Shown here one piece after another: positions 10,352 through 23,455 of a stretch of DNA of 64,000 nt (position 1 is its first letter; every line of letters starts with the position of its first letter). Position numbers and translations under genes: made by a program. The notes under the pieces were generated by a model. The model was not told the origin of the DNA and did not search any database. It saw only the letters and a program-made list of their open reading frames with translations. Source of the DNA: Saprospiraceae bacterium (lineage in GTDB: Bacteria > Bacteroidota > Bacteroidia > Chitinophagales > Saprospiraceae); NCBI GenBank assembly GCA_016714785.1, contig JADKCC010000033.1:1-64000 (forward strand). The letters run 5' to 3'.

Positions 10352-13300
10352 ATGACAATACATCAAATACTTCGTACTTTCTTATTTATACTTTTATTTT
10401 CATCCAATTTAATTTATTATTTAAACGCTCAATGTCCACATTATTATTACACCAATCCTAATCCATTATTTTCAGAAAATAATTGTCTAAACTTGGATGG
10501 TCAAGTAGTAACTTGTAGATTGGGTGAATCCGTAAAAATCACAAATATAGTTAATGGTGCTATCTACCGATTTGTAAGTGGATATTTATCAAATGACAAT
10601 TATATTACAGTTCGAGATTTCAACACTGGTGTTGTTATTGCTTTTGGATATTCACCATTGAATGTTACAAATTTAAACTCTGATTCATTTATAGTAACTA
10701 TTCTCGGGGACGATTCTTGTTATTTTGATATATACGAACCTATTGTTGATTTAAATATGCGTTGTTTATATTCTCCCAATCCTATTTTGAATACAATACA
10801 GCCACCAACTACGATGGCAAATGCTGGGGCAGTGAATGTTGAAATCATGAAAATAAGATTGACTGGTTGTGAGTTGTTTAATTTTACACAATTAAGAGGA
10901 AGAGTCCCACTTTCATCAAATTTTTCAACAAATATAAATTCAATAAAACTATACTTTACATTATCTTATAATACTTTCGACACATTAAATTTTGTAGGTA
11001 GTACAAATAGTGTTTTGCCGAATGGTATTTTTGACATTAATACTAATCTTGATTGTCCTCAACTATCTGAAGATCTTACTGATGTAACGTTTTGGGTGAC
11101 TTATGATTTAAAATGTAACGCAAATGTGGGTGATAGTCTAGATTTACTACTTGTACATTTAATAATCAATAACTTAACAATTGTACCAAATGTAAATAAT
11201 CCAATTGGGAAAGTGGCGATTGGTAAAAAATATGTACCCATTCAGTCTGACGGTAATGGCTCTATAAATATTCATCAAGGTGCGGTAAATGAAAGAATGG
11301 CTGTATGTAAAATTAATAAAGCAAATGCTTGCCCTCCAAATGTTAGTAAAATTAAATTTAATATAAGTGGACAGAACATTCTAAACAATACTATTTCATC
11401 GGTAAAATGTTATTATACAAAAACTAAATACTTTAATGATAGTATCGTTTTTGGCATTCCACTCACTGTAGGGAATGGAAACCATGAGTTTGTTGGTAAT
11501 GTTAATTTGGAAAATGGTGACAATTATTTCTGGCTGGTTTTTGACATTTCTTGTACTGCATCAATGCTGCAAAATATCAATGGGCGCATTACTAATGTTG
11601 TAATTGGAAATACTGATTATATAACTCTAGGGCAAACTCCAGTATCTAATCCTATTGTTTCAAAGAATGACAATTATTACTCAAAGAATGATGGAAATTG
11701 GAACCAGCCCACCACTTGGTCTTGTGGAATCATACCAACTACAGATACTCAAAATGCTTATTTGGGACATGAGATCGAATTAGGTGACAATGCAATTTGT
11801 GGTAATCTCACAATTTTACAAGGTGGCGAGTTAAAAGTTGAAAATTTTGATTTGACCTTAGGGGCTTCTTCACAAGGACCTTTTTCTGGTTTCAAATAAA
11901 ACATTTTTACTTGAAGGCAAGCTAAATGTGTTGAGTAATAGTCTAAATATAAATGGAGCCATGCACATGAAGTCATCTGCCACATTCAATATGTTAGGTG
12001 GTGAATTAGTGTTAGACCCAAATGACGGAAACGCATCTACAAGTGCAATGGCTCATACTCTTATGTTTGATTCTATTCAAAATAATCACTTAAATCTCTC
12101 TGGTGGAATTATTAAAATTTTAGATCCACCTTTTTTCTCATATTATTCTTCTATATTCTATGAAGGAGATTATAAAACTATAGCGATTAATGATTTGATT
12201 TTAGGAACTGGAGATGATACGAATACAGGGAATTTAAATGGATTTTATCTAAATTTGGGATACCAAAATCATGCTTTATCCTTAGGTGATGTATTTATAA
12301 ATGGTGGCCGGTACTCAGATAAAAGGCATGTTTCCATAAAACATGACGAATCAAGATATGCAACTAGAGTCAATAATATCAATATAAATATGAATGCAGA
12401 ATTAGTAATGGGTTATACTGAATATGATAAGGCAAATTTGGTAGTAGCGGGATATGTCAATAATAATGGAGTATTATCTTGTCCTAATACTCTTACTTTT
12501 GCAGCAGATATACTTATTAATACTTTCGAAGATGACCAACATTTGGAAAAAAGTAATATTGGTTTTTTTACAGGTACTGGTCTTATGAAGTTGGAACCAA
12601 CCCATCAAGACCCAACAAACCAAAGTGGAAACATAATTGAAAGTCTTAGCGTGAGTATTAATAAAAGCACAGGTAATCTAGCACTTATGACACCACTCAC
12701 CGTAAACAGGTTAAATATCTATAATGGAAGTATTGTTTCTAATGAGACTAACATATTGTCAGTTGGACATGGAAATTATATTCCTGGAAATCCTGAATAT
12801 TTAAATTCAACTTATGGAAATATTTACAGCCCAGCCATATCTTCATTTATTATTGGACCATTGAGAAGATTTAAAGGTAGTACAACGTTTTTGACAACTT
12901 TGAAATTTCCTGTTGGCGACACATTAAAACGAGCCGTTCAACTTGATATTTACCCAAATCAGAATATTGGATATATCACTATAAATTATATCTCATCACC
13001 TGTTTTTTTGGAATTATCTGATGTAATAATTGAACCTAACTTAATGAATCAAGATATAAATTATTACGGTAAAGGGATTGTAGATATCCAAACAAACATA
13101 TCCTTAAGTTACGATATATCAATAACCGACCCGGATTTTATTGGGCTCAATGATTTCTTGCAGTCCACCTTAATAAAGAGGAATAATCTATCTTCAATTT
13201 GGACTTTAGATGGTCAATATTATCCTACTTTATCTTATAATCCAACTAATACATATCTTCAGTTTAAGAGAAATCAAGTTATTACGAGCTCCTGTCAATT

Positions 13301-13829
13301 TGCTGTAGGTTTTAATGAAGCTAATATATCGCAAAATTGGTACATTGATCAAGATGGGGACCATTATGGAGGGAGTGCTATATTTAAATATAATCGACCA
13401 CTTGACGGTTACAATTTAGAAGAATTGCTTGGTACAGGTACCGATGATTGCGACGATATGCATGCCTTGGTGTTCCCAAATTCTACATTTATTAAGTCTT
13501 ATGCCGATGGCAATTGGGACGACCCAAGTGTATGGCTATGTGGTAGTCCAAGTGTTACAACAGACTCTATCCTAATCATTAATATAGTGAATTTGAATGT
13601 GACACCTGTAACGCTTACAGCAAATATTGAGCTAATGAATGGCACATTGAATGTGTTGAGCAATAATGTATTGAGTCTTGGTAATTCGCTCAATTCTAGT
13701 CAATTAATTTTGCAAAATAACGCCACAATACATGTTCAGCCAAATGCGATAATTCAGTTGGAAGGTACATTGATTAGCAATATTGGTGCAAATATCATTA
13801 ATGAAGGTCAAATTATAGTCAAAGAATAA
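10352..13829 (+). CDS. Giant surface protein with BNR_assoc_N-like and DGNW modules, one frameshift
   Basis: A signal peptide (FLFILLFSSNLIYYLNAQ) precedes about 1,160 residues. One indel in the T-run near 11882 splits the reading (first frame ends 11899; the second reads FLVSNKTFLLEGKLNV and goes to 13829). Two modules at about residues 145-290 and 305-430 resemble the N-terminal associated domain of BNR-repeat proteins (NYFWLVFDISCTA). Two copies of a DGNW..P..W.CG motif (near 11690 and 13508) open beta-helix-like segments. A MopE-type metal-binding motif (WYIDQDGDHYGG, DDCDD) lies near 13345-13455. It ends NEGQIIVKE without a classical T9SS domain. The role is probably adhesive or structural at the cell surface. 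Confidence 0.6.
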
Positions 13830-13868
13830 ATGCTTATTTTATTAATCAAAATGAAAATCTGAACAACC

Positions 13869-14177
13869 ATGTACATAAAAAAAATAGCCAGCAAAAAAGA
13901 TCAAATTATGTATTGTGAAAGTACCAGTAATTACACATGGATTTATTTTGATGATGGCAGTAAAATATTATTGGCCAAAACGCTCAAAATGTTAGAATCC
14001 TTTCTTACATCATACACATTTATAAGGATACATAGCAAATACTTGGTCAATAGAAAATGGATAAGTTCCTATTCAAAGGTAAATTATGAAATCAAATTGT
14101 ACAGCGATAAAAATTTACCTGTAGCTAAAAGACGTCGCTCTGCAGTAAAGAAGTCATTGTTTTCAAGTTTAGTTTAA
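13869..14177 (+). CDS. LytTR DNA-binding domain protein
   Basis: This stand-alone LytTR domain of 102 residues has no receiver. It shows MYCESTSNYTWIYF, an FIRIHSKYLVNRKWI segment and LPVAKRRR near the end, all typical of LytTR (FxRxHxSxxVN and PVSRR positions). LytTR proteins bind direct repeats in promoter DNA. It sits between the two giant surface-protein genes (39 bp after one, 23 bp before the other), so it is a reasonable candidate for their regulator. That role is inferred from position only. Confidence 0.8.
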   Translation: MYIKKIASKKDQIMYCESTSNYTWIYFDDGSKILLAKTLKMLESFLTSYTFIRIHSKYLVNRKWISSYSKVNYEIKLYSDKNLPVAKRRRSAVKKSLFSSLV

Positions 14178-14200
14178 TTTAAGTTTTAAAATGTATTATT

Positions 14201-17200
14201 ATGAAATTCAGTAAATTAGCCCTAATAATTATATTACATCAATATTTTGTTTTGTTTGTATTCGGTCAGCCACCAGCCAATGACAATTGTGCAGGTGCTG
14301 TATTGTTGACTTCTGCGGAAAATTATTGTGATTATTTTTCAAGTACTACACTTAATGCAACAGATTCTGGGATGTCTGATGCCTGCAATGCTGTTGGTGA
14401 TGATGATGTCTGGTTTAAATTTGTAGTCACCAATCCTGTCCATTGGGTTACTGTCTATCCGAATAATAGTGACGTTGCCATAGTTTTTTATACCGGTTCA
14501 TGTTCAAATTTGGATTCTTTGACTTGGGTCAATGAAAGTATGTCTGGATATGGAGAAGCAGTATTTTTGGAAAACTTAACAGTTGGTGACACCGTATTTT
14601 GTAGAGTTTTCGAAGCGGGTATTACATCAACAGCAATGGATTTTTTTATATGCGTAGTTGGTCCTCCTGCAAATGATAGTTGTATAAATGCTACAGAAAT
14701 CATACCTATTTCTGGCGAAGGAGTTACATATGATATAATCACTGCTTATGCATTGGATGAAAATATTTCCGCAGGTGCTTGTAGTACAGTTAGCCCCCAC
14801 GATATTTGGTATAGATTTGTCGCAACTACAAACTGGTATTCGTTGGAATTACATAGTTTTAATCAATCCAGACCAAGTGCTAACAGAAATACTTGTGAAA
14901 CAATTGCTGAATTAAGAAATGATCCATGTGGAGGAAGTGAGATATCTTGTTTTAGCGTCGATTGTTATGATGGATCAAGTTCATTAGAGCGGACAGATTT
15001 TGTTATTGGTGATACTTATTTTATTCGGGTTTATAAAACTGATAATTCGGATTTCAATTCGACATCTCTTACCCTACGGCAACCGATCCCTCAACCACAT
15101 GATAGTTGTATCGCAGCCGAGATACTCAATGTCCATCCAGAGTATTGTGATAATAGTAGTTATAATAATCAATTGGGTGGTGCAACGGAAACATTATCTC
15201 CACTAGATACTTGTTCTACAGGCCCATACTATGACCTATGGTTTAAGTTTGAAGTTACAGATACTACAGCCATAATTAAAGCCAAAGTCAACTCATCTGG
15301 AAACATAGGTATTTCTTCCTTTTCTGGTACTTCTTGTAATACACTAACACATTTAAAATGCTCGGATACTAATGATGATGGTGAAGATGAACTTTTGTAT
15401 TTGACAGGGTTGGATGGGGTGATACTATATATGTAAGAGTATATGATGCTGATATGGTCAATACTCCTATTAATTTTAGTATTTGTGTTTATACGCCGCC
15501 AGCGAATGATTTTTGTTCGAATGCGACCGAGATTATCACAACAAATGGGGCAAACTGTAGCGGGAGTATTATAGGCAATACTCAAGGTGCGACTGGCACA
15601 GGTGGCTGTGCAGGAGGAAGTGCGGATGATGATGTATGGTATTGGTTTACAGCTACAGATACACTTCAATCATTACAGCTTTCAAATTTAAATATTACTT
15701 TACCAGTGATTGAAGTTTTTAATAACAATTGTGGAGGAAGTCAGTTTGGTTGTATTCAAGGAACAAAATTCATTTCTTCTGATTTTATCATTGGTCAGGT
15801 ATATTATGTAAGGATATACAGCACAGCTGAAAACAATGGCAATGGAAGTTTTGATTTATGTATATCGGAACCGCCAATCAACATCTTATGCAACGAAGCC
15901 ATTACATTATCAACAAATACTGGTACAGATTGTACTACAGTATATGCTGGTAGTTCAGTAGGTCAAGGAAATTCTTATGCGAAATATCAGTTTGAAGCCA
16001 CTGCCAACACACAGATTGTGTATGTTACTCCTTTAAGTCCGATGTCAGCGATAAGTAATACAAATCAAATTTTTGACAACAATTGTGATTTGATTAGTTT
16101 AATTGGATACGACTATTTTAGTGGAACACAAAGAACATATTATAAAAATTTCACTATTGGTCAACATTATAAATTTGAAGTAACAAATGGATTTCCTACT
16201 GAAGGAAATTATGACGTTTGCATTACAGAGGCTTTAGAAAATGATGAATGTATATCCGCTGTTGCTATTCCAAATTCTTTGATCAATCCTAATTGTGATT
16301 GTGATCTTTTAATAAGTGGAACATGTAAAGGAGCTACACCTTCTGATGCTTCACCGCCCATGGGACATGATGTTTGGTATTCATTTAATGCTAGTTCTTC
16401 TTCTATGGCTTTCTCCTTATTTACTGCCAATGGTAGCACCAATGTTTCTGGAGTGGTGTATTCTAATTGTTCTACTTCAATAGGTTTTATAGGTTTGTCG
16501 GGGTTAACGCTTACAAATCTTGTGATTGGTAATGAATATAAAATCAGAGTCAAAGCTATCGAAGATGACGAAAAGCCAAGTGATTTTAATTTATGTATCA
16601 AGTCACTCACTAATGATTTTTGTGCAAACCCAATTACTATAATTCCTCAAGCAGATACTACATGTGGTAGTCCAACTACGGGCTCTACCATTGGTGCTAC
16701 TGCTAGCAACATATCAGCCTGCTTAAGTTCTAATAATAACAAAAAGGACGTTTGGTTTCAGTTTACAGCAACCGCTTCTAAACATCTAATCAAAGTAAAT
16801 CCAACAACATCGGGATTTTACCCGTCCCTTTTTGTTTATAGAAAAAGTACAGGATCTCTCAATTGTGATATTAATTGTATTCATTCATCATTCGATTGTA
16901 TAAACTTTGGTGACACTATCGATTATATGCCCAATGTGGCATTGCTTAATTCCTTAACCGTAGGTGTAACTTATCTTATATCTGTGGCCAATAATCAGCA
17001 AGATAGTCCTTCGGGTGATTTTAATATCTGCGTCCTAACTCCTGGGAATAATATGAATGTTTGGAGCACCCAAGTAGAAACCTACTCCACCACAGCAGCT
17101 GCTAATGCAGGTAGATATGAATTTCCTATGAAAAGAATCAAACTGAATATGACAGGAACGACATCACCATCTATAGTTACCCAAATTGTGGTCAATACAT

Positions 17201-19673
17201 CAGGTACAACAAGTACATCTGATCTACTTTCTACCAAACTCTATTATGCAGGTGCTGTAAATGTTTCAAGCCCCCAAGGATCGATGCCAGAATACAAGTC
17301 AATCAAAGATGCTGGCGAGGTAGATGCTATCCTTTTTGCCACAGCGGTTGCAAATCCAAATGGCCAACTTGTTTTTAACGGAGCACTCAACATTGTAGGC
17401 CAATCTGGTGAATATCATCGCTATTTCTTTTTGGTTTATGATATGGCATGCGATGCGACTATTGGCAATCAAGTGAATGCAGAAGTAGAATCCATTACCA
17501 TCTCGACTGTTACACACATACCTTTTTGAAGCCGTTAATACACCAAATACTATCGAAACGCAAAATCGAATTTTCACAAAAGCTGATGGATTTTGGTCTG
17601 ATCCAAATACATGGATTTGTGGTGTTCCCCCTAATGGCCCTGATATTTTGCCTATCACTATGAATCACACAGTAACGGTAGATGATGGTAGGCAATGTGG
17701 TAATATTAACTTAAGTTATTTAAAAGGGCTTAGCATATCAGCAGGAGGTGTGTTGACCATGGGGCAATCTTCAGAGGGTACCCAAACTGGTCACAGCAAT
17801 AAATTTCTAAATGCACAATGGGGCTTGCTCAGTGTGTATGGTACGCTAAATGTTAATGGTGGCTTAAGAGTTGGAGAATATTCATCTAATGGAAGTAATC
17901 ATTTTGGACAGCTAGCTATTGAAGGCACTGTCAATATCGACGGCAATGATGGCACAGAAGCTGGTTCTGGATACAGTAGCTTGTTTTTAGGGACACCAAC
18001 TATTTATGGATCGGGTTTTATTAATATTTTAGACCCTTCTTACAACACTTCAGCTTATGAGTTTGTGTATGATTCATGGTACAATATTAATCGCAATGTC
18101 AACTGGACTATAACTTTTGGTGGTGGTGATGACAATAGTATTGAAAATGGTTTTGATGTAGATATGATAGATCTCGGTACTGGGTCAGATTTTTCCACTT
18201 TAACAGTAAAAGATGTAAATATCTTTGGAGGATTGTTGAATGAAAAAAGGGAGGTCAATGTAAGATCGACACTTTTACCTTGTCAAAATTTGAACATAGG
18301 ACAAGGTGCCGAAATTATCGGTAGAGTTGGTCTCAGCGGAAATCTTAGTAATGAAGGTTTTTTTACTGATGGCAATATCATTTTTGCAAAGAATTTTAGT
18401 TGGAATAGTTTTGCAATTAACACTGTAAATCAATATGTAACGGGTTCAGGATTTTATAGAGCAACTACCTCTTCGCCATATCCTTCGTCATCTGCTGAAA
18501 ATTCCGTTTACGGCTTACTGGTTCAGTCTAGTGCAAATGTTTTTCTCAGCTCTCCTATAGAGGTAAGGGAAAAATTGATGATAAAAAGTGGAACGATAAT
18601 AACTACAGATACATCTGTATTGTCTTTGGGAACAGGATTGTCTAATTCCGGCCAATTATGCCAGACTAATAGCAGTGCTTTTCATTATTCTGCGACTGAA
18701 TTCACTGGTTCTTTTGAATCATGGACTGGTGGCGGAGTGCAAGGACCTTTCAGAAGGTATTTTCACAACAATACTAATTTGGAAAATAAGGGTTTCATGC
18801 CATTAAAGCATGGAGCAAATATCCGAAATATTGGATTTAAGTTGAAAAACAATGCATTAATTGGGAGCATAACAGCAAGTTTTAATGGCTTTGATTATGG
18901 CAGCCGTTGTCTTCCTTTGCTAAATGAACAAGGTATAGACATTACTAATGTTTCTCCAACAGGCTTTTGGAAGTTTATTTGGATAATCTTTCAGGTGAGT
19001 ATGATATTTCTACAAATGCCAATGGCTTTAATAAAAGAGTGTGGAGGGACAATCACAGATTTAACAAATGTTAGGACTCTGATATCTCCCAATATTCCTA
19101 CCTACATTCATAGCAAAAGCACTAATTTGGCAGGTCCATCATTACTATCAAAAGTGATACTACATAACATATCATGTCACCAAGACACTTTTGTACTTTG
19201 CATAGGAGTGTGGCGCAAATGCTGTAGGCCATCCATTGTCTGCCAGTACTTATATAGTCAATTCAATCAATGACTTCGGTCTAGGTTCTTTTATAGATGC
19301 CATCATTTCTACTTTTTGCAACGATACCATAAGATTTGATCATAGCCTAGACAATGATACTATCCAATTAACTAGCATTTTACCACCAGTTGATAAAAAT
19401 GTAATTGTTATTATGGAGCCAAATCAAAATATTGTCATAAAAAACCAAACCAATGATGTTATACTTGATATTCCGCCATATTATGAATTGGAGTTGATAA
19501 ACACAAATATTTTAGGTAACCACACGTCATCCTTTTTGATATACAATCAAGGTTTGTTGATACTTGACAATTGCACTATATCCAATGCTAATATGCCAAA
19601 TGCTCAGCCATTATTATTGAATGATGGAAGTGGTCAAATCATCATAAAAAATGTAAGTGTGATAAAAGAATGA
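14201..19673 (+). CDS. Giant surface protein with PPC-like repeats, several frameshifts
   Basis: A signal peptide (FVLFVFGQ) precedes at least seven repeats of about 130 residues. Each begins PPANDxC or NDxC and holds DVWYxFxAT and a closing FxxCV, like bacterial pre-peptidase C-terminal (PPC) sandwiches. Then follow one BNR_assoc_N-like module (17050-17520), a DGFWSDPNTWICG motif (17585) and a beta-helix region ending SINDFGLGSFIDAI and VSVIKE. Frame changes occur at the GGGG near 15416, the T-run near 17525, near 18970, and at least once in 19060-19236. With those repaired it would have about 1,820 residues. It shares architecture with the protein at 10352. Confidence 0.55.
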
Positions 19674-19869
19674 TGCTTTTAGAGATGTAAATGGGTGATA
19701 ATGCGATCAAACGTAGAGATGGCAATTGTAATTGATATTTTTTGCTATAAATCTATTAATTCTCATCTAAAACGAATTATTGAAATTACGTACAAATATA
19801 TCAATAGAAAATAAAACCATACCATTAAAGTATAGTTGGATCCGAGTTTAATATGTTGGTTGCTAAGGT
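19674..19869. other. Intergenic, no gene seen
   Basis: The stretch between the surface protein and the transposase remnant holds no recognisable coding region or RNA. Confidence 0.4.
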
Positions 19870-20870
19870 CTAGACAATATCCTTAGCTTCAATTCCATGT
19901 TTTTGCATTAACTTATTTATTCTTTTAATGCTTTGTTGCTTCTGATTTTCTTCGCTTTGCAAATTCATCTTGGCATCGTAAGTTGTTTTATTTTTTAGCA
20001 TTGTGTACACGATCTCTGCTATTTTTTTTGCCGTTGCCATTTTTGCAACTTTACCATCGGCACTTGATTTGATGCGGTAGTAAAACGATTGCAGATAACT
20101 ACCTTTAACCTTAGCTGCACCCACTGATGCCGAAATGAATGCACCCCTTAAGTTTTTATTCCCCTTCCCAACCTTGGAAGATAATACTTTACCACCTGAT
20201 ACTTTTCGTTTGGACATAATGCCATCCACGAAACTAAGTGTTTCTTACTGGGAAACTTTGTTGTAATGTCTTCAAGTCCCACTTCTGTGACCAACGTCAG
20301 TAATAAGTCATAGCTTACTCCTTCTATTTCCAGAAGTTTTACACCATCACTCATTTGATATGCATAATCTTCAATTTTGAACTTTGGGGAATTTTGATAT
20401 CTGACTTTATTTTTCCCACTTTTAGGATCAAAATATAAATCCGCCTGATTGTTTTTTCAACTAACTTCTGCAGTTGTTCATTTAACTTCTCATCACATTG
20501 TTCCAATTGCTTTCTGTGAAACTCGTAGGCATCATAATTTTGACGAAGTTCAAACAAATGGCTTTCTTTCCAAAAACCAACCAAGGATTTTCTGATCTCC
20601 TCAGGGCTGGCTTGCAATTTTGTTTTAACCAGACTAGCAAGTACTTTTGCGTCTCTTTCGCCCGAAAGTATGGCATTAACTATTGCCTTTCCACTTACTC
20701 CCATAATATCGGATATTATTGTTGGGAGTTGGATGTTCATTAATATCAAACTTTTTTGCATTTTGTTGACGCAACCGAGATGAATCCTCAATGATTTGCT
20801 TGCGATGTCGAGCTAGTGTACGTAATTGTTTCCTTTTGCAAACCAATCAAGGGCTTCATTTTTTCCAAAT
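19870..20870 (-). pseudogene. IS110-family transposase, middle and C-terminal remnant
   Basis: Three overlapping minus-strand frames together read as the C-terminal two thirds of an IS110 transposase. LRTLARHRKQIIEDSS near 20820 and IMGVSGKAIVNAILSGERD near 20680 come first. VTEVGLEDITTKFPSKKHLV near 20270, SWMALCPN near 20225, and KGNKNLRGAFISAS with a C-terminal AAKVKGSYLQSFYYRI follow on, the latter belonging to the Transposase_20 domain. The catalytic N-terminal DEDD domain is missing and at least three frameshifts are present. It is not the partner of the remnant at 310, which lies on the other strand. Confidence 0.75.
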
Positions 20871-21040
20871 CTAATATTTTGTCAGTGCCTGAAATATGTA
20901 GTTTGCTCAAAGTCTGATAGGTTTAGGATACAAAAAATTACACTATAGATAATTAAGAAAACTTCACTGAGAAAGAGGGAGGTGGGTTGTACGGAGCTAG
21001 TCTCCCAAAATAGTATAAAAAATGGTTGATGGGCTTAAAT

Positions 21041-21809
21041 AGGGTCTGCTGAAAAAGTCAGCTATTATTTTTGGTTAATAGTTTAACGGAGATTATCGTT
21101 CAAAAAACAAGCAATAGAGAAAATGAACGCAGTGTAGTGCAAAGCACCAAAGGCCGCAAGCCTTTGACGGAGTGAACCGTGAAACGGGTGGGCAGGTGAA
21201 GTGCAAAGCACCAAAGGCCGTAAGCCTTTGACGAAGTGAACCGTGAAACGGGTGGGCAGGAAAGTGCGTCTATTGCCATAGAAAGCACAAAGGATTAATT
21301 CCACTTTGTCAAATTAGTATTTTAAAAAATTTGAGACTAAAAAAGGGGTTTCTCAGTCGCTAAAACTCCTTCGAAATGACCTAGTATTAGAGTTGGGTAG
21401 GAGATGAAGGGAGTTCGGCGAGGCCGAACTCCCTTCATCTCCCTCTTTTCCTTATCAGCCTTGGTCATTTCGAACCACAGAGTGGTGAGAAAACTTATTT
21501 TATTCAAATAGGTCAAAGGATTAAATATGAAATACTTATGGCAAAAGAAAATTGCATGACTGAGCGATCCTGTAAGGTCGAGAATGAACGACATTACACC
21601 TAGCTGATTTAAGTTTAAATCAGTGCCTTCATTTTGAGTGATTTCTTTTTTGGGCAATGCAAAAAAGTAACTGCCGCCTGCATAAGGCAAAAGCCAACTC
21701 AAGGTACACGACTTTTGGACAAAATCAATTAAAAGGTTTGCATTTAATTTGTTTATTATAGACATAATTTATTATTTATCAATTGGTTGTACCATAGTCA
21801 GCAGACCCT
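21041..21809. repeat. Element A1: 769-bp non-coding repeat with terminal inverted repeats
   Basis: It begins AGGGTCTGCTGA and ends TCAGCAGACCCT, a perfect 12-bp inverted pair, and is flanked by AAAT on both sides (21037-21040 and 21810-21813), a likely 4-bp target duplication. Inside are two 62-64 bp tandem units (21132-21259), a long perfect hairpin (21400-21442) and a hairpin with loop GGGCAATGC near 21650. No intact gene is inside. It behaves like a MITE or other non-autonomous element; four more copies lie at 53229-57187. Confidence 0.7.
21400..21442. repeat. Perfect 20-bp hairpin module
   Basis: The arms 21400-21419 and 21423-21442 are perfectly complementary around a 3-base loop (gag). 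An outer inverted pair TCGAAATGAC / GTCATTTCGA flanks it. The whole module from about 21303 to 21510 recurs in inverted orientation at about 36120-36362. Confidence 0.75.
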
Positions 21810-21910
21810 AAATACCTTTTTAGATTTTGTTTATATTAGATTTCAATCATTTCTAAAATTATTGCTGATTCTACCACTTCATTGTTAAGAAAGTCACAGG
21901 GCTGTGTTGG

Positions 21911-22474
21911 TTAAGTTATCTTAACTCCAAAATTAACCAGCAAACCACTTGCTGCAGGCCAAGAAAATTTAGAATTTTTTACATTGTTTTGGGTTGGATT
22001 TATAATGTATTGTTGAGAAGTTGACAAATCTGCATTGGTGAGATTAGTTTGATCAAATACTGCACCAGAGCAATCACAATCATCAAGGATGGCATCCATC
22101 ATATCTGCTTCTGTAAAATCGACTTCTTTTAGACTACAACTTATGAATTTACTCTTCTTAAGCCTGAGACCATAAAAATTACTCATGTCGAGGTTGCTAT
22201 TTTCAAAATGAACAGAAAACATAAATGACTGGCATTCATCCCACTTCATACCTAACAGTTTACAATTTTTAAAGATTACATTGCGCAAAGCTGTTTGGTG
22301 CAACTTACAAAGACTCAGATTGCATCCATCAAAAACACAATCGATAAATACATAACCTGAAAGTATGGCTGCATTGATATCAAAATCTCTAATGATACAT
22401 TTTTCGTATTCAGCTTTTTCCAATTGTTGCTTTATTTTTTCAGGTTTAATGATCTCATCATAATAATTATTCAT
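21911..22474 (-). CDS. Pentapeptide-repeat protein
   Basis: This 187-residue protein is made of A(D/N)LXX-like pentapeptides over most of its length, for example FIDCVFDGCNLSLCKL, NVIFKNCKLLG, FENSNLDMSNF, FTEADMMDAIL and FDQTNLTNADLS. Such repeats fold as a right-handed quadrilateral beta-helix. Some members (Qnr, MfpA) mimic DNA and protect gyrase, but most have no known role. This one resembles the Qnr/McbG-like length class. I would not infer resistance. It follows punA on the same strand by 27 bp, so the two may be co-transcribed. Confidence 0.85.
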   Translation of the reverse strand: MNNYYDEIIKPEKIKQQLEKAEYEKCIIRDFDINAAILSGYVFIDCVFDGCNLSLCKLHQTALRNVIFKNCKLLGMKWDECQSFMFSVHFENSNLDMSNFYGLRLKKSKFISCSLKEVDFTEADMMDAILDDCDCSGAVFDQTNLTNADLSTSQQYIINPTQNNVKNSKFSWPAASGLLVNFGVKIT

Positions 22475-22501
22475 CTCTAAGGTGGTTTTGAATTAAGGAG
22501 A

Positions 22502-23326
22502 TTAAATTTTTTCAAAAAAGCGGTCCAATAATCTAGTAAGTTGTCCTGCTGATCGATTGACTACAGCGATTACTTCATCAACGGTCGTTTTAGTCAATAC
22601 AGATTTTGGGAAACAAACATTGGAAACTAAAGAAAAGACAGATACTTTCATACCACAATGTCGCGCCACAATCACTTCAGGTATCGTGGACATACCTACT
22701 AAATCAGCCCCTAATATATGGGCCATTTTGTATTCGGCGGGTGTTTCTAAACTCGGGCCTTGCAATCCGAGGTAAATACCAGATCGTAACGGTATGCTTA
22801 AATCTTGAGCATATTTCTGAAATAACTCTATATATTCAACATCATAAGCATTCATCATATCGGGAAATCTAGGGCCAAATCGCTCATCATTTTCTCCTCT
22901 CAGCGGATGGTCGGGCATCATATTGATATGGTCTTCTACTATAACGATGTCCCCTTCTTTGTAATGTGGATTGATACCACCTGCTGCATTGGTCAAGATA
23001 ATATGCTGAATGCCCAAAGCTTGCAACACTTTTATAGGAAAAGTTAGTTCGGATGCGGAATAGCCTTCATAATAATGAAATCTGCCCGACATAGCTATGA
23101 TAGGAATACCAGATTTGTAACCAAAAATAAGTTGGCCACTATGACTTTGAACCGTTGATGTAGGAAAATATGGTATTTCTTGATATGGAATGGAAACTTG
23201 ATCAGTGATTGATTTGGCAAATGCACCTAAACCAGTACCTAATACTATGGCATGATCCGCCCCAGTTTTGATCAAAGATTTAATGTATTGGGTGCTTTCT
23301 TGTACTTTGTCATGAATCGATGTCAT
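22502..23326 (-). CDS. punA: Purine nucleoside phosphorylase
   Basis: It catalyses reversible phosphorolysis of inosine and guanosine (and deoxy forms) to base and ribose-1-phosphate in purine salvage. At 274 residues it has the length of the trimeric PNP family. Visible motifs are LGTGLGAFA (phosphate loop), GRFHYYEGY, ILTNAAGGI, LGLQGPSLETPAE and FSLVSNVCFP, the last carrying the purine-selecting Asn. The start at 23326 gives a normal N-terminus. It is divergent from trpB across 129 bp. Confidence 0.93.
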   Translation of the reverse strand: MTSIHDKVQESTQYIKSLIKTGADHAIVLGTGLGAFAKSITDQVSIPYQEIPYFPTSTVQSHSGQLIFGYKSGIPIIAMSGRFHYYEGYSASELTFPIKVLQALGIQHIILTNAAGGINPHYKEGDIVIVEDHINMMPDHPLRGENDERFGPRFPDMMNAYDVEYIELFQKYAQDLSIPLRSGIYLGLQGPSLETPAEYKMAHILGADLVGMSTIPEVIVARHCGMKVSVFSLVSNVCFPKSVLTKTTVDEVIAVVNRSAGQLTRLLDRFFEKI

Positions 23327-23455
23327 AAATATTGCTAATTTTGCGCCAAGATAAAGATGTTGCAGTTATTTTTTAAGTGAAATATGTACAACTTTGAACT
23401 ATCAGGTCTTTTTATATACACAATTTGTCCTTTTTTCATGCTTAATTAAATTTTA

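Noticed and set aside
16209..16610. 133-codon minus-strand frame
   Set aside because: It is a shadow of the PPC-repeat gene on the plus strand.
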